DNA from: Vandiemenella viatica | Taxonomy: Eukaryota > Arthropoda > Insecta > Orthoptera > Morabidae | DNA: 64,000 nt | Assembly: GCA_031002005.1 (NCBI GenBank) | Contig: CM061921.1 | Location: 122,356,597-122,420,596, forward strand | Direction of reading: 5' to 3' | Shown: positions 56,236 to 64,000 of the stretch, one piece after another | How positions within the stretch are numbered: position 1 is the stretch's first letter | Layout: the number at the start of each line of letters is the position of its first letter | Program-made: the position numbers and the translations under genes | Notes under the pieces: model-generated | What the model was told of the DNA's origin: nothing | Seen by the model: only the letters and a program-made list of their open reading frames with translations | The model's database searches: none

Positions 56236-56839
56236 TATCTAGAGCCTTAACTCAACATTAATGTACGTGTCTTACCCATGTAAGGAAGGAGCAGAATAAA
56301 ATGATTTGTGACATTTTCAGTATTAAGAAATGATTTAATCATTTGTAGGAAATTCTTCCATCTCTGTGCGACAAAATCGATTACATATACAAACGTAAAA
56401 TAGTAGGAAACTAGATCTAGGATGCAGCAGCCACCATTCCGAGTAGCAATTCCTGAGTCACTCTACATCTACATCCATATTCTGCAATTCACAAACATTG
56501 TAGGTGGCAAAGGTTGCAAAGCACCAATCTTAATTCTGCGCATTCTAATCCCGAATATCAAAAGGAAAGAAAAAATGCATAAAAGCATCAGTACAGTCTA
56601 TAATTTCTCGAATGTTATCCCTCCGGTCATTTCGACCAAAATAGATTGGCGGAAGAAGTAACTCACTGCATTCGTAGGTCATAGAATTTAGCATATTCTC
56701 CAATAAATTCAAACGCAAACACCGTCGTCTGTCTTCCTAACGATCCCAGCACAACATATTTATCAATTGTGTGACGCTTTAATAAGGGCTGTAGCAACCA
56801 ATCACGAATCGAGCGGCTCTCCTCTGTACCCTCTCCACT

Positions 56840-58009
56840 GAGTCAATCAGGTCCTTGCGATACGGATCCCAAACTTCGACAATAGTAATCCAGATGCGGA
56901 CGCACTAGTGTATGAGCATTACAATTCCTCAGAATACGACCTATGAATCGTAATCTAGAATTAGCTTTGCCTACGACGGAAGTTATCTGCAAGTCCCATT
57001 TCATGTTACTTTGTACTAATACCCCCAGATACTTCCGTGTCAATAACTGAATTATTTACCTTGTACTCTTGAGCAAACTGATTCTTTATGTTACTTATTC
57101 GCATTGCCTTTCACTTTTTGCAATTAAGTGTAAGCTGCCATTTACGGCACCATTCGGAAATAGCATCCAAATCGCACTGAATTTTTAAGCAATCGTCAGA
57201 GCACCTTATTTCCCTACAGATAACTGCATCGTCGGTAAACAATCGCAACCGGCGTTTAACGTTCTCACCTATATCGTTTATAAAAATTAAGAAAAGAAGT
57301 GGTCCTATTACACTTCCTTGAGGAATGTCAGAAGTAACATCTGGCTTAGAAGAGACTTCCCTGTCAACAACGACATACTGTGATCGACCAGATAGAAAAT
57401 CACGTATCCATTCGTAAATCTGATCCGAAATACCGTATGCTCGAATCTTCGCTAAGAGTCGATTGTGTGGTACGGAATCAAAAGCTTTCTGAGAATCCAA
57501 GAATTTTGCATCAACTTGTGAACCTGTATCGATAACTTTCATTATGTCTTGGGAAAATAGGGGCAATTGAGTTTCACACGATCTCTTCTTCCGAAAGCCG
57601 TGTTGACACGGTGTTAGTAACTAGTTCTCATCTAGAAACTTCATAATGTTAGAGCATATGACATGCTCCAGACTTCTAATGCATACAGATGTTAGAGATA
57701 GGGATCGATAATTCCTAGGATAACTCCGATCTCCTTTCTTGAAATCAGGAAATACCTTCGCTATTTTCCAGTCAGAAGGTACCTTTTTCTCTTCTAAAGA
57801 TTTACGGAATATATCTAACAGAAAAGGTTCAATGTCCTCCGCGTATTCTGAAAATACTCTTACCGGTATAACATCGGGACCTGGCCCTTTACCACACTTC
57901 AGGACCTTTAATTGCTTTACAATACCTATGCTATCAATTTGTACCGGATCCATCTCTAATTCTACGATGTGCTAAAGTGGGAATGTTTTCCATGTTTTCG
58001 GGCGGGAAT

Positions 58010-58058
<49 letters not shown>

Positions 58059-58870
58059 CGGTGTTAAAGACAGTAGCCTTGTCGTGGCTGTCGTCAACTT
58101 CCCTGCCGACTTGTATTAGAAATGGTTTATTGTTGTCACTACAATTAACTTTTTTTTTTTTTACATACGATCAAAATTTCTAAGCATTTTCGGTGAGGCT
58201 CTAATAGAGGGAATTGTAACGAAAGTCATTAAAGGCCTCACTCATCGCATTTTTAACTTGTCCTCTTATCTCATCTAAATTATCTAAATCGGTTCGCTGT
58301 ATCGTCCTTCTTGATCGTGCAAGTATCTTCCTTTGCTTTTTGAGTAACCGTTTAACGTCACGTGTATACCAAAGTGGATCATTCCCTTCCTTAAATTTCC
58401 GTTTCGGTATATGCAAGGCCATACCTTACATGATTATATGTATGAATCGATGCCACATCTCTTCAACGGTGCCTCTTGCTATTATGAAGGTATGGTAATT
58501 ATGCCTCAGAAACGTTCTAAAACACTCTTTTGAAGCCTTTTGGAATATGTAAACGATCCTTTCTTTTTTATTTTTGCGCGTGGTTGCTAATTTTAATGTA
58601 GCAATTACAGCTTTGTGATCACTTATTCCAGTGGTAGTAGAAATGTTCGTGAATAATTCAGGCCTATTTGTGACGATATCTAAAATATTTTCGTTACCGT
58701 CGAGGCATCGCTTTGGTTCAGTTACGAGCTGCTCAAGATTCTGATCTGAGAAAAAGTCTAGAATGATTTCGCAAGCTGCTTTATCCCTGGCACTAGTAAT
58801 GTGAACGTAATTTGTCCGGTCGATATATAGCAAGTTGAAGTCACCGCTCTCGGAGCAGACGTGTCGCAGT
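56840..58870 (-). pseudogene. CR1-type ORF2 (partial endonuclease, reverse transcriptase)
   Basis: Frame 58,426-58,833 gives the endonuclease end with GISDHKAVIATL. Frame 58,201-58,422 is the linker (DPLWYTRDVKRLLKKQRK). RT parts: KCGKGPGPDVIPVRVF and NYRSLSLTSV (57,621-57,953), KFLDSQKAFDSVPHNRL, DIPQGSVIGPLLFLIFINDI and LRLFTDDAVI (57,111-57,566). In the last, the FADD box reads FTDD. KYLGVLVQSNMKWDLQI lies at 56,843-57,043. Stops and a long T run at 58,011 break it. Confidence 0.85.
58011..58054. repeat. Homopolymer T run (44 bp)
   Basis: A 44-T tract inside the linker of the CR1-type ORF2. The word gggaatgtttt appears at its left edge and again about 25 bp to the left. Confidence 0.9.
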
Positions 58871-59680
58871 TAATAAACTGGTACTTCCTCGTGATCCACT
58901 GAATGCACGAGTCCAGTGTTTCCGGTTAAGAGATTGTCCTCTGGCTAGGACGAAAAAGCACGCGCCCCGCTGTCGTTACAACTGATCACGGATTTGTGTA
59001 TGGAGACAAGCCGGGCGGATGGCTACAAGGATGCGTCATATCAGCCGGTGAGAATCTAGCCTCTCGAAGAGATGTAGGACACAGCAATTAGACGAAGAGG
59101 CGTATGTTGTACCTCAAGCCAATACCTACCCTGAACGATTGAATGTGCCTGTGTACAAAGAAATTATTCCTCCTGAGAGCAAATATGCTCACTTGGCTTT
59201 TATCGTCTTGCAGTTCGAAGATAACCACAAGGCGCTACCAACATCGCTGGTGAGGATGAGATTCTCTTTGATTAATTGCTCCCAATGGCGAATACAGGAG
59301 ACTGAACGCTTACGCTCCAGAGCAAGGACAGTCTATGGTCGCATCTACCAGTGTCAACTCTCTTTGTGAAACCGATTCTGGTTTATGTCTGCCCAAATCA
59401 AAAGAAGACTACGGGCGATTCAGAACGGAGAGTACTTTATCTACACAGACTGTTTTTCAACGACGCTGTCAATGAGACCTCGTAAGATTTACCGTGTTTT
59501 ATTCTTCTTTAATTCATTTTTTAACTGTTGGGCGTCGTCTAAGTGTAATAAAATACTCTATGCAGTAAAAGCACATGTAATAATATCCAGTTGCCAACAC
59601 AAAAACCACATCAATTACAACTTCTTCAATTTATGCAAGCTCTCCTTAACTTATATAGGAACGAAGTCTTTCTCGGCGTT
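58871..59680. other. No recognised feature
   Basis: Plus-strand ORFs at 59,139-59,369 and 59,385-59,711 show no domain I know. The composition is moderate. This could be unique host intergenic sequence or an unrecognised repeat. Confidence 0.35.
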
Positions 59681-59686
59681 GAGAAT

Positions 59687-59766
59687 GGATGTAGTCTTCT
59701 CGGGAGACTAGCCGAGTAAGTAAGACATCTTACTTACTCGGCTAGTCTCCCGAGAAGACTACATCC
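59687..59766. repeat. Perfect 39-bp inverted repeat (hairpin) with 2-bp spacer
   Basis: 59,687-59,725 is the exact reverse complement of 59,728-59,766, with CA between. Pairing extends outward with one mismatch (gagaat/actctc). It is flanked by direct repeats ctctccttaact at about 59,640-59,651 and 59,769-59,780. Confidence 0.92.
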
Positions 59767-59784
59767 ACTCTCCTTAACTACTTG

Positions 59785-60750
59785 TAGAAATAATTTGCAT
59801 GTATAATCAATTTTTATATGCATAAATACTTCTCATTTTCTATAGAATCATATAAGTCTTCCTGAATATCGCTTTTTGGTAGCAAATGTAATTTAGTGAG
59901 TAGTTATTCCAGGTTCCTAACTAATTAGCCCCCTCGTAGATATATTCGTCGCTACGGAAACTCCCTAAGAATAAACAAACTTGCCTTAGCCAAGGATATC
60001 TAATTCAAGGATACTAAAAATATTAAAATATATTTGATAAATGTAGGATATCATATATGTTATCCTGCAACCTCCGTGGTGTCAACTCTCAAAGAGAGAT
60101 TCCGCCACATGCGGAATCATTCAACAAGAAACAACGATGCACTAGTAACAACGAAATCAGTGTTACCGGCACAAAAAAACTTCTTATTTTAATTTTAATT
60201 TACTCCTCAGCTGCGACGCATCAAGTGCGAATTTATGCAACATCATTATACAAATGAAATACATGTCAATTGATAAAACTGATAAAAATGCCACAGAATT
60301 ATGGTTAAATAAACAAAATAAAACCTAATTGTGACTGGCAGCTGTCTTCCATATCGACCCAAATTCTACAGTATCAGTGCCAATAAACGAATTACGGCAG
60401 CGAAGATGCCCTTCCACAATAGCCGCCTCGAGCAATTTACGACAACCTTGGCCAGTCAAATGTATTGGCGTATCTGACATTACGTTTAACCGTACTACTG
60501 TAAAGTGTATTGGTTTTTTCAGAGTATGGTGGCAATAAAATTTATTATTGTATCACTGGCTCTAGGAATCTTTATTAATCAATCTTTTCCAGACTACACT
60601 ATAGTATATGTGAAACAAAAGCTAATCAGCAACATAAATTAATGATATTGAGCAAATAATTATTCAAACGTTGTTTAGGAATTGATATATTTTTTCGCTC
60701 TTGTAAATCATGTGGAAAACAGAAGATAATAACAATAAAAATCGATAAAA
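59785..60750. other. No recognised feature
   Basis: AT-rich with only a short plus-strand ORF (60,057-60,257) lacking a known domain. Nothing else identified up to the CR1-type LINE terminus. Confidence 0.4.
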
Positions 60751-60819
60751 TTGCGATGGAGCGCCCGCATTGGTGGCAATCTCCCTACACCCTCTCCCTT
60801 TCCCCTTCCAACCTACTTT

Positions 60820-63500
60820 TGCCCTCTACTAATTTTTACTTTACATTCTTTCAGTGTTTCCGGTAAGTTATTGATCACTTCTCTTGACAATCCATTCCAG
60901 TCCTTCACTCCCTTTCTTATGAAAGAAAATTTTCGCATACCCTTATGCCTGAAATCAAGTGCCAGCTCGTGGTCATGGTCATCTTTACCCTTCCAAGCAC
61001 CTCTCTTAATTTTCCCACCAGTATCTTTCCAAGCTTCATCATCAGTATAGGCTTTTTACACTCCCATAACTCTCTTCACCCTCCTTCTATCCTCCAATGA
61101 GTCCCACTCCAGCTCCTTTATCATATTAGTTACCGATTGTGTTCTGCTGTAATTTCCATAGACAAACCTGGCAGCCCTCCTGTGCACCCCCTCCAACTCC
61201 TGTATTTGATACCCAAAATGTGGATCCCAAACTACACCATCATATTCCAGCAGTGGTGTGACCAAAGTTTTGTACCCCAATTCCCTTACTTCTCTAGTGC
61301 ATCCCCTCATCACTCTTTCTAACAGGTAAAGGATTTTGAACCCTTTCCCTACCACCTGTCCAATGCGTCCTGCCCAGTTAAGTTTGCTGTCAAATGTAAT
61401 GCCAAGGAATTTACATTTCGAATCTTTAATAAGTAGCTCCTTCCCCACTTTATAAGCGTAATCAACCTTCAGCTTTTAATCTGTATACCTAATAAGCTGA
61501 CTCATCATTGCATTTATCTTCATCACATGTTTGCTCACCCAGCTAGTTATCCTGTCTAGATCTCCCTGCAGCTGTTTACAGTCTTCTATTGTTTTGATCC
61601 TTTTATATAACATAATGTCATCTGCAAACAATCTACTTTCGGACATTAAACCATTAACACAATTATTGATTAGAATAACGAATAACAATGGTTCACTTCT
61701 ACTTCTTTTGATATTGCATTTCCTACCATAACTTTTCGCTTTCTACCCTTTAGGAATTCTTCCACCCAGCAGATTGCTTTTTTATAAGTTTCAATAGTTT
61801 TTATCCTATTTAGCACCATTTTATGGCTCACTCTGTCAAAGGCCTTTGAAAGACCTAGTGCCACAGTATCAACTTGACCTCCCCTGTCCATTTCATCAGA
61901 AATATCTTGCATATATCCTACTAACTGAGATTCACACGAATATCCTTGTCTAGATCCATGTTGCCGACTTGAAAACCATTTACTTTTCTCACAGACACCT
62001 CCAATATGGTTGCATACTAATCTCTCCTTTAATTTACATACCACTGATGTCAAACTAATTGGACTGTAGTTTTCAACCCCGTTTTTCACCCCTCCTTTAT
62101 GGACCGATACTACTATCGCACTTTTCCAGTCATCTGGTAAACAACAAGTATCCAGACTCATTTTAAATAATGTTTCATGGTAAGTTAAAGTGTTCTTTCC
62201 TACTATCTTTAAGACATCTGTAGTAATATTATCAACACCAGCCCCTTTATGATTTTAAAGTTTCCTTAGTTCCTTCATGATATCTTCATATTTAATTTCA
62301 AATTTTCTAATCTGCTCCTCTCCAACTGTGCGAATATGCTCGTTTCCAGATATAACCCCTGAATTATTGTCCCTAACGGACTCACTGAACCAGTTACTCA
62401 ATAACTCCGCCTTTTTCAAATCCTCAGTTACTTCTTCTCCACCCTTATCTATAATTGTCTCAATACTCTCTGTTCCCCTTAGTTTACAGATAGAACTATA
62501 GAAATTTCTAGATGTATCAGACAGAGGTCCTCCTGAACCAATAATATTCTTCATACACTCATCCTTAGCCAGTTTCTTTGTTAGTTGTTTCATGACTTCC
62601 TTACTGCATTGCTGTTTCTTGACTCTGTTATATTCTCGTCTCACCAATCTCTTTAACCTCCTCACCTCCCTGTTCTAATATGAAGGTTCTGTACTTATCT
62701 TTATTCTCTGTTTTGGAATAAACATTTCTTCACCCTTTCTTATCATTTCTTTGAACTCTTCCCACTTTGTCTCCACTGAACTTATGCCATTCTTCCATTA
62801 AATAGAATTAACCCTGAAATATCTTTTCTGTTCCAAGATTTGTGCCTTTTTATAATTGTATCTATTTCCCCCCCTCAATTCTGGCCACTGGTTTACTGGA
62901 TCCCCTTATATCCATCAGATCTATATTATGCTCACTTATTCCTTCGGTTACCATCCGGCTTTGTTAGGAAAATATCCAGTATGTTTTATCCCCTCGTTTT
63001 CTGCTCGACCACCTGTGTAAAGCCTCCTTCCCTTACTAAGGTATTTGCAAATCTTTGTTCCTTAGTGTTATTAATCTTATTTCCTACCCAGTCGACACCT
63101 GGTAGGTTCAAATCCCCACTAATGATGACCATTGTATGCTCACTTCTGAACTCTGAATATGAATTTAGTTTCTCCGCAAGAGCCTCATTTTTATCATTCA
63201 TTTTTCCACTGTGGTAAGTATCCAACACCCTGACTTTTTCTTTTTTATTTCCCCAGAGTTCTACCCCATGTAATTCATGGTCATGATCTCTAAACACCAG
63301 TGAACTATAGTAGTCTTTGCTAACCAGTGTGAATACCCTTACCCCAGATACTCCTCTGTCTCTGTGGTACACTCTGTAGCCATCGGGAAAAACCTCACTG
63401 TCTACTCCTTCTTTAACCAGGACTCTACCCCTATTAATACTTGAAGTTCATGTATCTCAATTAGGTTCCGAATTCCATGACTTTATTCATTATGCTACTA
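60820..63500 (-). pseudogene. CR1-type ORF2 (EEP endonuclease and reverse transcriptase)
   Basis: Endonuclease: GVSGVRVFTLVSKDYYSSL and ISGDLNLPGVDW in 62,986-63,372. Linker: 62,255-62,665 (RNFYSSICKLRG, LLSNWFSES). RT: 61,670-62,161 has PDDWKSAIVVSVHKGG, NYSPISLTSV and ALGLSKAFDRVSHK, where the first motif A Asp (usually LDFSKAFD) is Gly. Motif C FADD is in 61,476-61,688. The thumb and end are in 61,056-61,448 (FLGITFDSKLNW, RRAARFVYGNYSRT). VKDWNGLSREVINNL is near 60,880-60,920. Frameshifts between the pieces and the lost Asp make it inactive. Confidence 0.86.
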
Positions 63501-63672
63501 CAATTTACCAGTAACACTCTTATCACTGGTTTTGTGATATTTTCAGCACTAACATTTACCTTCCAAAATCTGCCCCAGCAACCTCTGATATTTTTTCAAA
63601 AGCTTTTTATAACTATGGATCTATACTCAGTATTCCTATGATTTTCTATTTTTACCCCCTCACCAGCAGCCA

Positions 63673-64000
63673 TTAATCTAAAAAAGGCACAGTCCCAACC
63701 CCGCCACCACTGGAAGTGGGCTCCCTCACAGCCCTAGCCAACAACGCAGAAAGTATTACCTTGTCCTTCCTATTTAGGTGTAGGCCATGTCTAGTGAAAC
63801 TCCATCTACCAATGGTCTCCACAGGCACCACCCCCATGACAGAACTAATTCTTTTCCCAAGCAGTTCCTCTCTTTCCACATTTACCCTCCTCACAGTGTG
63901 GTTCAATTGCGGCTGGTCATAGTGACTTAGGACTTGCATGAGCTCCACCCTAGTGTGCTGTGCCTCCTTCAACACTTTCTTCAGGTCACTCTATACTATA
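63673..64000 (-). pseudogene. CR1-type ORF1, C-terminal esterase-like end (partial)
   Basis: The minus-strand frame 63,673-63,975 ends with WSFTRHGLHLNRKDKVIL and LLARAVREPTSS. The T-R-H-G-L-H-L-N pattern resembles the terminal catalytic block (normally D-x-x-H) of SGNH-type esterases found in ORF1 of some CR1/L2-like LINEs. The rest lies beyond the window. A fossil relative is at 10,850-10,925. The esterase assignment is from this short motif only. Confidence 0.55.

Larger units (their letters stand above)
56430..58870 (-). mobile_element. CR1-type LINE, 5'-truncated
   Basis: On the minus strand the remains run from the end of the endonuclease through RT to a 3' tail containing tctacatctacatccatattctgcaattcacaaac-type words. 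The 5' end lies inside the endonuclease (ESGDFNLLYIDR), so it is a partial copy. Confidence 0.75.
60757..64000 (-). mobile_element. CR1-type LINE, 3' part to ORF1, runs off the window
   Basis: On the minus strand: ORF1 end (esterase-like), EEP endonuclease, linker, RT and a 3' terminus at about 60,757 (gcattggtggcaatctccctacac). The same terminus occurs in the fragments at 1-34/830-1016 and 5556-5757. The element's 5' end lies beyond 64,000. Confidence 0.8.

Overview
This window looks like intergenic or heterochromatic DNA from a large, transposon-dense animal genome. It is most likely from an insect, possibly a hemimetabolous one. The evidence is the mixture of elements: R1-, I-, Jockey- and CR1-type LINEs, Penelope-like elements, a Ty3/gypsy element, a Polinton/Maverick, a mariner and tRNA-derived SINEs. 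I see no convincing host gene, tRNA gene, rRNA or CRISPR. Almost every open reading frame is a piece of a decayed transposable element. The species inference is from element content only.

Layout. 1-1016: Penelope-like 3' fragment inserted in a CR1-like LINE tail. 2.5-7.9 kb: minus-strand R1-type LINE carrying a SINE and a CR1-like tail. 8.1-11.3 kb: SINE piece, truncated Penelope-like element with GIY-YIG domain, scraps of LINE ORF1s, old SINE. 12,966-27,400: a 14.4-kb Polinton with a perfect 6-bp target duplication (AGGACT), terminal inverted repeats starting AGTAGTATTA, and recognisable remains of DNA polymerase B, integrase, packaging ATPase, adenain-like protease, major and minor capsid proteins, a phospholipase-A2-like/amphipathic protein and further Polinton-type genes. 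28.9-47.4 kb: a LINE split by a minus-strand Ty3/gypsy element whose LTRs lie 17 kb apart because it has been filled by a Penelope-like element, a complete but mutated Jockey-type LINE and an ORF1-only Jockey-type region. 48.4-55.1 kb: minus-strand I-type LINE with endonuclease, RT and RNase H. 55,139-56,235: mariner. 56.4-58.9 kb: 5'-truncated CR1-type LINE. 59.7 kb: a near-perfect hairpin. 60.75-64.0 kb: another CR1-type LINE with an esterase-like ORF1 end, running off the window.

How it fits together. The Polinton genes form two blocks: a minus-strand virion block (unknown gene, MCP, mCP, protease, PLA2-like protein) and a plus-strand block (ATPase, fibre-like protein, conserved unknown, integrase), followed by polymerase B on the minus strand. 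Upstream of polymerase B lie small exon-like cassettes with splice signals, repeated every 380-480 bp. Frameshifts and stops mean none of these genes looks functional as it stands, but the relative order of insertions can be read from nesting and target duplications.

The items most worth a second look are the duplicated phase-1 exon cassettes of the Polinton, the LTR pair whose flanks do not match (suggesting recombination between two insertions), the ORF1-only Jockey-type region, the 39-bp perfect palindrome, a 60-bp hAT-like micro-element, and ribozyme-like hairpins at Penelope-like 3' ends.
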